A DNA stretch of 55,185 nt, taken from positions 1 through 55,185 of IMG/VR virus record IMGVR_UViG_3300017734_000007. The stretch is one strand, 5' to 3'. The stretch comes from a virus. Below, piece after piece: positions 8,570-17,673 of the stretch (positions within the stretch are counted from its first letter, which is position 1; each line of letters starts with the position of its first letter). The position numbers were made by a program, and so were the translations under genes. The notes beneath the pieces were generated by a model, which worked only from the letters and a program-made list of their open reading frames with translations, searched no databases and was not told the origin of the DNA.

Positions 8570-10201
8570 ATGGACTCGACCCAGCCAGACGTTATCCAAA
8601 ATCTTAGAGAAGAGCTAGGCAGTAAGACTGTTGATGAAATAGACGATTTTACTAAAAGCATTGGCGGGCTAACTTTGGATGAGCTTGCCGCTGAAGCACC
8701 AGATAAGTCCGATTCATCAATAACTGAGGCTGAGATTGAGGTCGAGCCTGAGTTTGAAACCCCACCGAGAGATATAACAGACCCGAACGCCCTCGATACC
8801 GAAGAGTTACTTGCAGAGATAAGGGGCGAAGGTACAGCAGAGTTTGGGGATGGCTCCCAGACCTACCAACAAGAAATCCCTGTAAAAGTCAATGTCCCTG
8901 AGGTCACGTCTTATGATTCGGATGATGCAGATGATGAGACATTACCGGCGCCTGAGCCAGAGGATATTTTTGTTGGGGATGAGGTCGCTATTCCGACAGA
9001 TACCTATGATGACTACGATGACGTGTTTGGCGACCCCAGCGGCACAGATCCTTTCGTTGGTGAAGAGATTGCCCCCGAAGGTAATGTAGTCTCAACCACG
9101 ATAAATGATCTCATCAATGCGGTTTTATCTGTACCAACTCCCGGCAGTTTAATACTTGAAGGGATATCTAAAGAGTTTCCTAAAATCGCTCAGGCAATCA
9201 AGGAGGGCACCTACGATCCTGAGTTCGATTATGGCGATGTAGATGACATCACGCTCGATGAGAGAGTTTCTTATATCAGTCCCAACACGGGAGAGCTGAA
9301 CACTAGAAACTTCAACATTGGGGATGACGAAAGAGATCAGCCGTATGTGGACACGTATGTAAACGGTAAGTTTACTCGCGTGTATGGACCTATAGAGAAC
9401 CTGTCAAAACAGTTTGACCCCAGCGAGATACGCGGCGTTGATTTTGATGAGGGTGATGTAGCTAACACGATTCCAATTATTGACGAGTTACCCATACCAG
9501 AGGAAGCGCCTGAAACAGACTTCAAACAGCTTACCAGTGATACGTTTTCTCAAGCAGATGAACCGTTTGTAGGTGATGAGATCGCTGTCGAGCCTGAAGA
9601 CATCGATGACATCGTAGCGGATATAGAGATTCCATACCCTGAGCCCGAGCCTGAACCTGACGACCCGTTTGTTGGCGATGAAATAGATTATTCGGACGAT
9701 GATGAAGAGGATCCATTCGTTGGTGATGAAGTGTTTTATCCAGATGAACCAGATCCAGTAGTGCCTGTGACGGGCGGTGGCGGCGATGACACCTCCACTC
9801 CAACAGAAACCGCTCCGTCTTACGTAGCATCACCGTACAGCGGATTGTTTGGAGACTCTCTACAGTACAATCCCTTCGAGGGCCAAGATCCGTTTGAGTA
9901 CGATACCCCTACGGTCACCGACCCATTCAGGCCGGAAGAACTGTTCGGTTCATATACGTTGTCGAACGATGTGGCTCAGGGATTAGCGGATCTAGTCAAT
10001 GCAGGTTATGCACCTGAATACCTTGAACCAATATCCCAGATGGACGAGGCAAGGAGAGAGCAGGAAGAGATCATGGCGTTGATTGGCGCTCAAATGCCTA
10101 CGGGTACGCCTGTCTCGGATGAAGACTTCCAGTACTTTGAGCTTTCTCCCATCGAGGAAGCGGAGCGTTTAATAGCGGAGTTAAACAATGATCAATCGTA
10201 G
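8570..10201 (+). CDS. Acidic FVGDE-repeat protein, C-terminal part
   Basis: This 543-residue part is Asp/Glu-rich with five FVG(D/E)E motifs (for example EDIFVGDEVAIPTD, DPFVGEEIAPEG, DDPFVGDEIDYSDDD) spaced irregularly, a GGGGDD stretch and a helical C-terminus (MDEARREQEEIMALIGAQM). Upstream the frame stays open back to the TGA at 8408. An internal start at ATG 8570 is possible, with AAAGG 5 bases upstream, so separate translation cannot be excluded. Shared FVGDE motifs tie it to the preceding part. Function is unknown; very acidic repeat proteins can bind metal ions or coat basic partners, but nothing here shows that. Confidence 0.6.
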   Translation: MDSTQPDVIQNLREELGSKTVDEIDDFTKSIGGLTLDELAAEAPDKSDSSITEAEIEVEPEFETPPRDITDPNALDTEELLAEIRGEGTAEFGDGSQTYQQEIPVKVNVPEVTSYDSDDADDETLPAPEPEDIFVGDEVAIPTDTYDDYDDVFGDPSGTDPFVGEEIAPEGNVVSTTINDLINAVLSVPTPGSLILEGISKEFPKIAQAIKEGTYDPEFDYGDVDDITLDERVSYISPNTGELNTRNFNIGDDERDQPYVDTYVNGKFTRVYGPIENLSKQFDPSEIRGVDFDEGDVANTIPIIDELPIPEEAPETDFKQLTSDTFSQADEPFVGDEIAVEPEDIDDIVADIEIPYPEPEPEPDDPFVGDEIDYSDDDEEDPFVGDEVFYPDEPDPVVPVTGGGGDDTSTPTETAPSYVASPYSGLFGDSLQYNPFEGQDPFEYDTPTVTDPFRPEELFGSYTLSNDVAQGLADLVNAGYAPEYLEPISQMDEARREQEEIMALIGAQMPTGTPVSDEDFQYFELSPIEEAERLIAELNNDQS

Positions 10202-10433
10202 CAGTATGTCTAAACAGCTCACTGGCAAGATGGCCAAAGGTGGTAAAGTAAAGAAGAAGGCAAAGAGCAAGGTCAATGAAGCCGGTAACTATACAAAGCC
10301 CACACTACGCAAGCGACTCTTTAATGAGATCAAGGCAGGCGGAAAAGGAGGCAAGCCGGGTCAATGGAGCGCAAGAAAAGCTCAGATGCTCGCTCAACGC
10401 TATAAGAAAGCAGGCGGAGGTTACCGCGACTAA
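10188..10433 (+). CDS. Small basic protein, DUF5872-like region (81 aa)
   Basis: A Lys/Gly-rich 81-residue protein with AGNYTKPTLRKRLFNEIKAGG and GKPGQWSARKAQMLAQRYKK, motifs that I recall from a small basic family of marine and giant-virus genomes. A GCGGAG site lies 7 bases before the ATG at 10188. It overlaps the end of the acidic protein gene. The strong positive charge contrasts with the acidic protein just upstream. Function is unknown. Confidence 0.6.
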   Translation: MINRSSMSKQLTGKMAKGGKVKKKAKSKVNEAGNYTKPTLRKRLFNEIKAGGKGGKPGQWSARKAQMLAQRYKKAGGGYRD

Positions 10434-10690
10434 TGGCCAAGAAAGCGTCCCAGAAATCACTCGACAGTTGGACAAAGCAAAAGTGGCGTACCAAGAGTGG
10501 CAAGCCATCTACACAAGGCTCGAAAGCTACAGGGGAGCGCTATCTACCGGAGAAAGCTATCAAGGCTCTTTCATCAAAAGAATATGCGGCTACGAGTCGC
10601 AAGAAACGAACAGACACCAAAAAGGGCAAACAGTTTTCGTCACAGCCTAAGAAGGTTGCCAAGAAAACAAAAACGTATAGGAAGAAGTAA
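10433..10690 (+). CDS. Small basic protein, DUF5872-like (85 aa)
   Basis: An 85-residue basic protein with KSLDSWTKQKWRTKSGKPS, then ATGERYLPEKAIKALSSKEYAAT and a Lys-rich tail. I recall this pattern as DUF5872, seen in marine phage and large DNA virus genomes; no function is established. It overlaps both neighbours by one base (TAATG), so it is co-translated with the preceding basic gene and the neck gene after it. Confidence 0.65.
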   Translation: MAKKASQKSLDSWTKQKWRTKSGKPSTQGSKATGERYLPEKAIKALSSKEYAATSRKKRTDTKKGKQFSSQPKKVAKKTKTYRKK

Positions 10691-11373
10691 TGGCTGTTAT
10701 AACGCCTGATCTGCCAGAGATATTCGAGGAAGCTTATGAGAGAGCAGGACTTGAGATGCGTTCTGGTTATGATCTCAAGACTATAAGACGGTCCTTGAAC
10801 CTCCTAACCCTTGAATGGCAAAACAGGGGTCTGAATCTGTGGACTATTGAGCCCGGAACTATTAGCCTTTCTTCTGGGACGGAAACCTATACGTTCCCTA
10901 CCGACACTGTAGACGTAATTGAGATGACACTACGTACAGGATCTGGTACGAATCAAATAGATCAGAATGTGGAGAGAGTGAGTGTATCTACGTATTCTCA
11001 ACAAACTAATAAGAACACGACAGGACGGCCCGTACAAGCGTTCATTAGGCGCTTGGCAACGTCAACGACTGTTACGCTGTGGCCTGTGCCGGATTCAACT
11101 GAGTCTTATACTCTTTCGTATTTCCGTTTGCGTGGAATCGAAAGCATTAGCTCGGGCGTTACGGGTACGGCTGACATGCCTCCGCGATTCGTTCCTTGCT
11201 TGGTTGCAGGGCTTGCCTACTACGTTGCGATGAAGAGACCAGAGGTAGCTGAAAGAGTTTCTGCTCTCAAGCAGGAATATGAGTTTCAGTTCGAGTTAGC
11301 CGCAGGGGAAGATAGGGAAACATCAAGCATACAGTTTGTTCCGTTCAATACTTTTTATGGGGCGGGTGGCTGA
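10690..11373 (+). CDS. P22 gp4-like tail accessory / neck protein
   Basis: A 227-residue protein. The segment LPEIFEEAYERAGLEMRSGYDLKTIRRSLNLL (residues about 7-38, split by loops) followed by NRGLNLWTIEPGTISLSSG matches the general form of podovirus head-completion proteins like P22 gp4, which bind under the portal. The C-terminal half has beta strands and a helix YYVAMKRPEVAERVSALKQEY. It starts at TAATG with AGGAAG upstream. A neck position for this gene agrees with the adaptor-like gene at 12.7 kb. Confidence 0.65.
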   Translation: MAVITPDLPEIFEEAYERAGLEMRSGYDLKTIRRSLNLLTLEWQNRGLNLWTIEPGTISLSSGTETYTFPTDTVDVIEMTLRTGSGTNQIDQNVERVSVSTYSQQTNKNTTGRPVQAFIRRLATSTTVTLWPVPDSTESYTLSYFRLRGIESISSGVTGTADMPPRFVPCLVAGLAYYVAMKRPEVAERVSALKQEYEFQFELAAGEDRETSSIQFVPFNTFYGAGG

Positions 11374-11705
11374 TGGCCGTTTATGCAAAGGCCAAGAAAG
11401 CTTTCGGGTTTTGTGATAAGACTGGGTTCAGGTATCCACTCAGTCAGTTAGTAACAGAGATCAGAAATGGCATTCCAACAGGATTCAAAGTTGGTTTCGA
11501 TGTGGTTGATCCAGATCAGCCACAAAACTTCCTTGGTCGGATTAGGATTAATGACCCTCAAGCTCTACGCGACCCCAGACCAGAGCGGAAAATTGAGCCG
11601 GTCACATTCAAGTATCCAGCGCTCGACCAAGAAACATTAGAACCATTCGGGCCACCAGATCCACTACACGTAACGGCGGGCGCTGTTACAATAGTAATAT
11701 CATAA
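11373..11705 (+). CDS. Small protein of unknown function (110 aa)
   Basis: A 110-residue protein that begins MAVYAKAKKAFGFCDKTGFRYPL, with a Cys near residue 15 and a C-terminal hydrophobic strand GAVTIVIS. The start overlaps the preceding stop (TGATG). It is the kind of short gene found beside neck genes in marine podoviruses. No family is assigned. Confidence 0.6.
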   Translation: MAVYAKAKKAFGFCDKTGFRYPLSQLVTEIRNGIPTGFKVGFDVVDPDQPQNFLGRIRINDPQALRDPRPERKIEPVTFKYPALDQETLEPFGPPDPLHVTAGAVTIVIS

Positions 11706-11724
11706 AAGTTCACATGCACTTTTT
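11703..11724. repeat. Dispersed palindrome, copy 3
   Basis: Core GTTCACATGCAC, with four A before it and six T after it. It begins in the stop codon of the 110-aa gene and ends one base before the GGAGAG ribosome binding site of the next. Confidence 0.85.
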
Positions 11725-11739
11725 TGGAGAGAAGAAGCA

Positions 11740-12021
11740 ATGATGAAGAAGACAAAAGGTTATGCCAAGGGTGGCATGAAGAAGAAAACGAAAGGTATGG
11801 CTAAGGGCGGTAAGCTCAAAATGGTCGATAAGGGTGGCAAGAAGGTTCCATTCTTTGCGGCTGACGGCAAAGGTAAGATGGCTGGCGGCGGCATGGCCAA
11901 GAAGACCAAGGGCTACGCTAAAGGTGGCGCTATGAAGAAAACTAAGGGATACTCCAAGGGTGGAGTTGCTCGCGGTACAGGTGCGGCAACAAAAGGAAAG
12001 AAGTTCACTCGGGGTGGCTAA
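11740..12021 (+). CDS. Lys/Gly repeat protein (93 aa)
   Basis: A 93-residue very basic protein built from about five copies of KKTKGYAKGG-like repeats (MKKTKGYAKGG, MKKKTKGMAKGG, AKKTKGYAKGG, MKKTKGYSKGG). Charge and low complexity suggest binding to DNA or to an acidic partner; the FVGDE-repeat protein encoded 1.5 kb upstream is one candidate (inference). GGAGAG upstream supports the start. No catalytic motif. Confidence 0.6.
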   Translation: MMKKTKGYAKGGMKKKTKGMAKGGKLKMVDKGGKKVPFFAADGKGKMAGGGMAKKTKGYAKGGAMKKTKGYSKGGVARGTGAATKGKKFTRGG

Positions 12022-12689
12022 TGCCGTATTTAATCTCCAACGTGCCCAGCTTCAAGTGCTGGGTGCGTAAGGAGTTCACCTGTAATCATCAGGATTATCA
12101 TGGTGAGTTCATTCATGCGTTGGCTTTTGCAGTCAACACAATTCCAGACAGATCTCTGAGCTTCCAAGTTGTTTTCACAGGATGTGAGATTGACTCGGAA
12201 GGCGGTGAAAATGTTCACGGAGGAGCAATGTGGGCAAGGATGCCCATCCAAGCTCTTGTCGCTGATATACATTTAAATGAGTGGCCTGACCGGATGGAGG
12301 ATCATTTGTGTCAGCCGTGGGACTGTGAGTCTAGGAATCACTCAGTCATAGTCATGGATAGGGTTAGCTCTAGTCCGTGGGTCGCCAAAATTAACAGCGA
12401 GTTTTACGAGGCTCGATATATGTTCACTGTAGATTACACGGACCACGAGATTGCCGACTCTCCTGATCAACATAAGCAATCGCATGTGCTCTATCTTACT
12501 GAAGGTCCTTGGACTGGTAATATCGTTGCACTGCCCAACAATCGAGTCAGAGCAACGTCACCTGCCCTGTGGCGCACAGGCGAGGGCGCACCAGATTTCA
12601 CGCCTAGTCAATATACCCATTCAGCAGAGGGACATTCGAGTTATACTGATCCAGACATAACATTCAATAATCTATATCAGGATTCGTGA
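12021..12689 (+). CDS. Structural-region protein of unknown function (222 aa)
   Basis: A 222-residue protein rich in Trp, His and Cys with blocks FKCWVRKEFTCNHQDYHGEF, GGAMWARMPIQALVADI and LCQPWDCES. I recall similar proteins between the gp4-like and adaptor genes of marine podoviruses, without a known function. It overlaps both neighbours by one base. A neck or tail role is inferred from position. Confidence 0.6.
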   Translation: MPYLISNVPSFKCWVRKEFTCNHQDYHGEFIHALAFAVNTIPDRSLSFQVVFTGCEIDSEGGENVHGGAMWARMPIQALVADIHLNEWPDRMEDHLCQPWDCESRNHSVIVMDRVSSSPWVAKINSEFYEARYMFTVDYTDHEIADSPDQHKQSHVLYLTEGPWTGNIVALPNNRVRATSPALWRTGEGAPDFTPSQYTHSAEGHSSYTDPDITFNNLYQDS

Positions 12690-13324
12690 TGAATTACTCA
12701 GAGCTGACTCAAGCGATCAAGGACTATACAGAGAACGAAGAGACAACTTTCGTTAACAATATTCCTGTTTTTGTTCGTCAGGCAGAAGAGCGCCTGAACC
12801 GTTCTGTCATCATCCCTGAGTTAAGGAAGACATCCCAAGGCACATTTACAGCGGGCAACAGATTTCTATCCAAGCCCACTGACTTTCTTGCAGTGGCCTC
12901 TATTGCTGTCTTAGATGGGTCAAGTAACTTTAACTATCTTCTACCTAAAGATGTGAACTTCATAAGGGAGGCGTATCCAGCAACAGCGACTCAAGGATTG
13001 CCAGAGTACTATGGTCAGTTCAGCGATGGATCTATAGTTGTAGCACCAACGCCCGATACAGGCTACACAGTCCAGTTGGCTTATTACTATGACCCACCAT
13101 CAATCGTCACGTCTTCTACAAGCTGGTATGGAGATAACGCAGAGACTGCATTACTATATGGCTCATTGATTGAGGCCTACACCTTCATGAAAGGCGAAGC
13201 TGACTTAATCAATCTTTATGGGCAACGATACGAGGAGGCGGTCTCGCAGTTAATGGTCCTTGGTGAGGGTCGTCTCAGAAGAGACACTTACAGGAACAAC
13301 GAGCCACGACCACAGGTCACATGA
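12689..13324 (+). CDS. Phage head-tail adaptor-like protein
   Basis: A 211-residue protein with an N-terminal helix pair (YSELTQAIKDYTENEETTF, then FVRQAEERLNRS) followed by beta strands (FLSKPTDFLAVASIAV, GYTVQLAYYYDPP) and a C-terminal helix. This resembles the adaptor proteins found in many podoviruses between portal and tail hub. The ATG at 12689 overlaps the previous stop (TGATG). Together with the gp4-like gene it points to a short-tailed virion. Confidence 0.65.
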   Translation: MNYSELTQAIKDYTENEETTFVNNIPVFVRQAEERLNRSVIIPELRKTSQGTFTAGNRFLSKPTDFLAVASIAVLDGSSNFNYLLPKDVNFIREAYPATATQGLPEYYGQFSDGSIVVAPTPDTGYTVQLAYYYDPPSIVTSSTSWYGDNAETALLYGSLIEAYTFMKGEADLINLYGQRYEEAVSQLMVLGEGRLRRDTYRNNEPRPQVT

Positions 13325-13614
13325 GTATTTCTGAAACATCCGATACCCTAGTAGGGACGCCTACTATAGTTGCGACATCCAATCGAGGACTCAACCCAGA
13401 AGAACTTGCCGGATTGGCTGTAGAAAAAATAATGCATATATCATCTGGTGCAGATCCAATCATCAGGATGCAAGCAGAAGCCTTTAAGGAACGATTGCGC
13501 GTCTTGTTGGTGGGATACTTTGAACAAGCCCAAAAATCAGAGCGAACTACGTTGTATAATCTATTTAAGAGCCAAGGTCATGAAGACATGGCGCAGATTA
13601 TCAAGAGGCTGTAA
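13321..13614 (+). CDS. Small helical protein of unknown function (97 aa)
   Basis: A 97-residue protein, mostly helical in its C-terminal two thirds (AEAFKERLRVLLVGYFEQAQKS, then a final DMAQIIKRL). It overlaps the adaptor gene by four bases (ATGA) and the next gene by one (TAATG). No family is recognised. Confidence 0.55.
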   Translation: MSISETSDTLVGTPTIVATSNRGLNPEELAGLAVEKIMHISSGADPIIRMQAEAFKERLRVLLVGYFEQAQKSERTTLYNLFKSQGHEDMAQIIKRL

Positions 13615-14075
13615 TGGCAATCACAAACGCAATTTGCAACGTCTTCAAGACTGATATCCTTAAAGGCGTTCATAATTTTAGTTCATCAGGTGGTAACACA
13701 TATAAGCTTGCACTGTTCACGTCCTCCGCGACACTGAATAAAAGTACAACGGCTTATGCGGCACCTACGAGTGCATCGGCTGATCCAACAAGCACACATG
13801 AAGTCACAACGACCGGCACGAGCTACAGTTCTGGCGGCGGTACTCTGACTAATGTCACACCCGCTTTGAGTGGTGATGTTGCCCAGATGGATTTTGCGGA
13901 CGAAACATTTTCTGGAGTTACTCTCACGGCGAACGGAGCGCTGATTTATAAGAACAGTTCTAACGAAGCTGTTATGGCGGTAGCTTTTGGTGGCGATAAA
14001 ACAGCCACTTCAGGTGATTTTACTGTCCAGTTCCCAAATCCAGCTAGCGCCACCGCGATCATAGAAATCAACTAG
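13614..14075 (+). CDS. Tail-region structural protein (153 aa)
   Basis: A 153-residue Thr/Ser/Ala-rich protein with a beta pattern (YKLALFTSSATLNKSTTAY, QMDFADETFSGVTLTANGALIY, AVMAVAFGGDKT). It is of the type found just upstream of repeat fibre proteins in marine phages and is probably a tail or fibre component. Start overlaps the previous stop (TAATG). Confidence 0.55.
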   Translation: MAITNAICNVFKTDILKGVHNFSSSGGNTYKLALFTSSATLNKSTTAYAAPTSASADPTSTHEVTTTGTSYSSGGGTLTNVTPALSGDVAQMDFADETFSGVTLTANGALIYKNSSNEAVMAVAFGGDKTATSGDFTVQFPNPASATAIIEIN

Positions 14076-14109
14076 GCGTTTGCCGTGGCCTAAGTAAGGA
14101 GGCGTTAGC

Positions 14110-17100
14110 TTGTCTAATCCAGTCACTGCGCCTCTTATATCTGTCCCTGCCCAGAATAATTCTACGTGGACACAGCGAACAGCCGATATCTCTCAGTATA
14201 TCGGCCATACCGCTCGCCTAATAATTCTTTATCAATCCGGCTCATCTTTCCGTGGTGACATCCAGCTTGATGACTTCAATATCGGTGGCAACACATTTGA
14301 CCCCGAGACAGGCACCCATGATTTCCAAGTACAGACAACAGCAGATAACAGTCAGCTTAGTGATGTCAATGATATTTACTCTGACTACAATGCTGTTTCA
14401 TGGACTGCATTAACAACAGACTCACTCACCCATGAGTCTACTGATTACGGAAAGTTTTTCAGAGATTCCGGCGGCACTCCATCAGGCGGCACGGGCAACA
14501 CATCAGGCAACACTGGTTCTTTTTATTACTTTGTTGAGACTACCTCGACTGGCTCGAACAATGATGTTTGGCTACGCTCACCTGAGGTAACCATTACTAA
14601 TGGCACCCTTGAGTTTTACACCGCCCAGAACGGAAGTAACAGTGGACCTATTTATGCATATCTAGAACTCACTGGTCCGGCTGTAAGCGCTGGTTGGGGC
14701 AGGGGTACATGGAGTAGTGATGCGTTCGGCACAAACGATTCTGGTGGTGTAACGACAGGATGGGGGCGCAGTACTTGGAGTGATGGCCCTTGGGGAAGGA
14801 CGGTCACCGCAGTAGCGCTCACCGGTATTCAATCAGCGAGTTCTGCTGGATCTGTAACTGTAGCGGCAGAGGCGAGTGCCTCTCCCTCAGGCATACAGTC
14901 ATCGAGTTCCGCAGGTTCTGTTTCGGTCGTTGCAGAAGCAAGTGCTTCTCCGTCAGGGATACAATCAGGTTCATCAGCAGGATCTGTTTCCACCGTGGGA
15001 GAGGCAAACGTACCTCTTACAGGTATACAGTCGTCCACTTCGGCTGGAAACGTAGACGCAGACCCTGATGCAAATATTACAGGTATTCAGGCTTCAAGTT
15101 CCTCAGGATCGGTTTCTGTGCAGGCAGAAGCAAATGTTTCCGCGACAGGTATCCAAGCCACTTCAACAGCGGGCTCCGCAACAGCATCAGCCACTTTTAC
15201 AGTTGAGTTAACAGGACAGACCCTGCGTACCAGCAATGCAGATCTTGCGGGCGCATTCAACGCCGAGTATTTCGTCCCTACGGATTCAGGAGATCCTAAC
15301 GTCACAGTTGTTGCTTATGAAGACAGCACCACTGTTTCTTCTGATGGATCGTCTCTCGGAACAATCAGTTCGGCTGGCGGGACACTTACTGTCAGTGCGT
15401 CCGATTACGAAAACAAACTGATATCTGCCAACAAGCCAATCACACTACAGAGCGCAAACAATGAAACTACTGGTGTGCCTACATCGTGGCAAGGCACTTC
15501 GTTTGGTTTTAGAAATACCAGAACAGGTGTCAGGCTACAATTCAGATCCATATCCGGTACCGCAACAGTTGAGATATTTAAGGATGGGTCACTAGAGACA
15601 ACACTCAGTGTTCCAGACAACACTACAACTATACAAACCTACGCAGACGATACAAGCAATCCTGAGTATCAAATCTTTTCAGACCTGCCGATTGTTGGTT
15701 TCAAATCTAGTAACGCTAGTTTTGCAGACACGCATCCTCTATTCCCTGCAACCAGAGAAATTTACGGCTTTGCTTCAGGCAGTGGAACGGTCGTTAAAGT
15801 TGAAGACTATGGATCGTCAGCCAGTTACGTAGAGTTTCGCTCGAACAATCAAGGCGGCACATCTAGCACAATAAGCACGTTTAAATCCACGGGGGGAACC
15901 GCATCAGATTACACCGGTCCTTCTGTCCGTGTTGTAGCAGGAGCCGATGTAGCAGGTTTTGCGATTAGTGATGGCGATGGTGGAGAGAAGACAAGCTGGA
16001 TACCTGAAGGGTGTTTTGCTCACGAGTTTAGATTAATCGAAGCCGCAGAGTTTCTCGCCATCATGGGTGCGCCGGGAACTAAAGGTCGTAATATTAACGT
16101 CTTTGACTCAAGTGGTAACCTGATTGACACGGTTCAACTTGATGCAGATACGACAGATGCAGATTTTCCGACTAAGTTTCAATTAGTTTCTAACTCTACG
16201 ACAGACTCTAACCTCACGCCGATTGCGAAATCCTACGATTTGACCGCTGGTATGCGGATCGTGTCGGAAGTTCCTGTCGGAGTCATTGTCGAAGACAATA
16301 GCAGTGACAACGAAGAAAACCTGTTTGGACTGAGATTCTTCAATGGTTTTGTAACTGGTGAAGCAATTGCTTCGGCAACAGGCATTCAGTCAGCTAGCTC
16401 AGCGGGGAGTGTGAGTGTAGTAGCTGATGCCAGCGCTTCCTTAACAGGTATACAATCGACAACTAGCGCCGGAGCTGTAGATGCAGATCCTGACGCAAAC
16501 ATTACGGGCATCCAAGCAAGTAGTACAGCAGGAAGTGTCTCCGTAGTCGGTGAGTCAAATGTATCACTGACTGGCATACAGGCTTCGAGTACAGCGGGCG
16601 ACTCTTCTATCTCAGCCGATGCGAATACATCGACTACAGGGATACAAGCAAGCTCATCAATCGGTACTTGCACTGTAGCGGCAGAGGCCAATACTTCTCC
16701 GTCAGGTGTACAAAGCTCTTCTTCCGAAGGATCTGTGACGGTAGTTGGCGTAGCGAATGTATCTACAACAGGTATACAGGCAACGAGTAGTGAGGGCGAT
16801 GTTTCTGTATCAGCCGATGCAAGTACAGCGCTCACAGGTATTCAGTCTTCCACCAGTGCTGGTAACGTAGATGCAGATCCTGATGCAAACATAACAGGTA
16901 TACAGGCAACAACCTCAGCGGGCACGGTTTCGGTCCTCAATGACATGACGGTATTCCCTACAGGAATACAGTCGGCTACCACCGCTGGTAATGTAGATGC
17001 AGACCCTGACGCTAACGTAATTGGCATACAGGCGTCCTCCTCTGCTGGCTCTGTGTCTGTCTCCGCAGAGGCAACGACATCACCCTCTGGGTTGCAATCT

Positions 17101-17640
17101 TCAACATCCGAAGGAAGTGTCTCACTTACTATCACATCATCGTTTACGACAACGGGAATCCAATCTGCCACTTCGGAAGGTGATACTTCAGTGTCAGCAA
17201 ACGCTGATGTTGACACGACAGGAATACAAGGATCAACAGCAGTAGGTTCTGTGGCCGTCTCGGCGCAGGCCAGCGTTACCTCCACAGGCATACAATCTGC
17301 AACGACCGCTGGCGGCGTTTCAGTATCTATAAATCAGACTGTCGTGCCTACGGGAATACAGGCTTCCACAACGGTTGGTTCTGTTACAATATCAGGGAGT
17401 GCTAATGTTGTTCCGATAGGCATAGCATTAGTAATCTCGGCTGAGTCTGCCAATGTCTGGGGCCCTGTTGATGAGAGCCAGACATCTAATTTTGTTGCTG
17501 TGAATACAGCCCAGACTCCGAATTATTCAGTTGTATCGGATGGTAACGTCCCCAACTGGTCGGAAATTTCAGGAGCGAGTGATGCTGGATTTTCTCAAGT
17601 ATCTGATGGCAACACTCCAAATTGGGAAGAAGTAGCATAA
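14110..17640 (+). CDS. Tandem-repeat tail fibre / adhesin (1176 aa)
   Basis: The start is TTG, supported by AAGGAGG 7 bases upstream. After an N-terminal beta domain (about 1-235) come about six repeats of 18-22 residues of the form TGIQSSxSAGSVSV (237-365). A distinct domain of about 390 residues follows (366-755), beginning ELTGQTLRTSN. Then about 16 more TGIQ repeats (756-1100), and a tail with two near copies of SDGNxPNWxE. Several repeats end in the conserved block VDADPDAN. Repeats of this type are found in marine phage tail proteins and in adhesins. It probably forms a fibre contacting the host surface. Confidence 0.65.
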   Translation: MSNPVTAPLISVPAQNNSTWTQRTADISQYIGHTARLIILYQSGSSFRGDIQLDDFNIGGNTFDPETGTHDFQVQTTADNSQLSDVNDIYSDYNAVSWTALTTDSLTHESTDYGKFFRDSGGTPSGGTGNTSGNTGSFYYFVETTSTGSNNDVWLRSPEVTITNGTLEFYTAQNGSNSGPIYAYLELTGPAVSAGWGRGTWSSDAFGTNDSGGVTTGWGRSTWSDGPWGRTVTAVALTGIQSASSAGSVTVAAEASASPSGIQSSSSAGSVSVVAEASASPSGIQSGSSAGSVSTVGEANVPLTGIQSSTSAGNVDADPDANITGIQASSSSGSVSVQAEANVSATGIQATSTAGSATASATFTVELTGQTLRTSNADLAGAFNAEYFVPTDSGDPNVTVVAYEDSTTVSSDGSSLGTISSAGGTLTVSASDYENKLISANKPITLQSANNETTGVPTSWQGTSFGFRNTRTGVRLQFRSISGTATVEIFKDGSLETTLSVPDNTTTIQTYADDTSNPEYQIFSDLPIVGFKSSNASFADTHPLFPATREIYGFASGSGTVVKVEDYGSSASYVEFRSNNQGGTSSTISTFKSTGGTASDYTGPSVRVVAGADVAGFAISDGDGGEKTSWIPEGCFAHEFRLIEAAEFLAIMGAPGTKGRNINVFDSSGNLIDTVQLDADTTDADFPTKFQLVSNSTTDSNLTPIAKSYDLTAGMRIVSEVPVGVIVEDNSSDNEENLFGLRFFNGFVTGEAIASATGIQSASSAGSVSVVADASASLTGIQSTTSAGAVDADPDANITGIQASSTAGSVSVVGESNVSLTGIQASSTAGDSSISADANTSTTGIQASSSIGTCTVAAEANTSPSGVQSSSSEGSVTVVGVANVSTTGIQATSSEGDVSVSADASTALTGIQSSTSAGNVDADPDANITGIQATTSAGTVSVLNDMTVFPTGIQSATTAGNVDADPDANVIGIQASSSAGSVSVSAEATTSPSGLQSSTSEGSVSLTITSSFTTTGIQSATSEGDTSVSANADVDTTGIQGSTAVGSVAVSAQASVTSTGIQSATTAGGVSVSINQTVVPTGIQASTTVGSVTISGSANVVPIGIALVISAESANVWGPVDESQTSNFVAVNTAQTPNYSVVSDGNVPNWSEISGASDAGFSQVSDGNTPNWEEVA

Positions 17641-17658
17641 AGTGCACATGCACTTTTT
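17637..17658. repeat. Dispersed palindrome, copy 4
   Basis: Perfect core GTGCACATGCAC. The TAA stop of the fibre gene lies inside the left A-rich flank, and the right T-run leads straight to the GAGGA ribosome binding site of the next gene. Confidence 0.85.
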
Positions 17659-17673
17659 TATGAGGAATAAATA

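Noticed and set aside
8044-8661. A 205-codon leftward frame opposite the acidic protein
   Set aside because: It is the complement of Asp-rich codons, giving Ser-rich low complexity, and has no ribosome binding site or neighbours on that strand.
7901-10201. Alternative genetic code with TGA as a sense codon
   Set aside because: Many genes here, including portal and amidase, end with TGA in tight overlaps with the next start, so TGA is used as a stop.
14829-17291. Leftward frames opposite the fibre repeats
   Set aside because: They only mirror the tandem repeats of the fibre gene and have no start signals.
14817-17420. CRISPR-like array suggested by regular repeats
   Set aside because: The repeats are in frame, vary in sequence and encode the TGIQ protein repeats; there are no spacers or identical DNA repeats.
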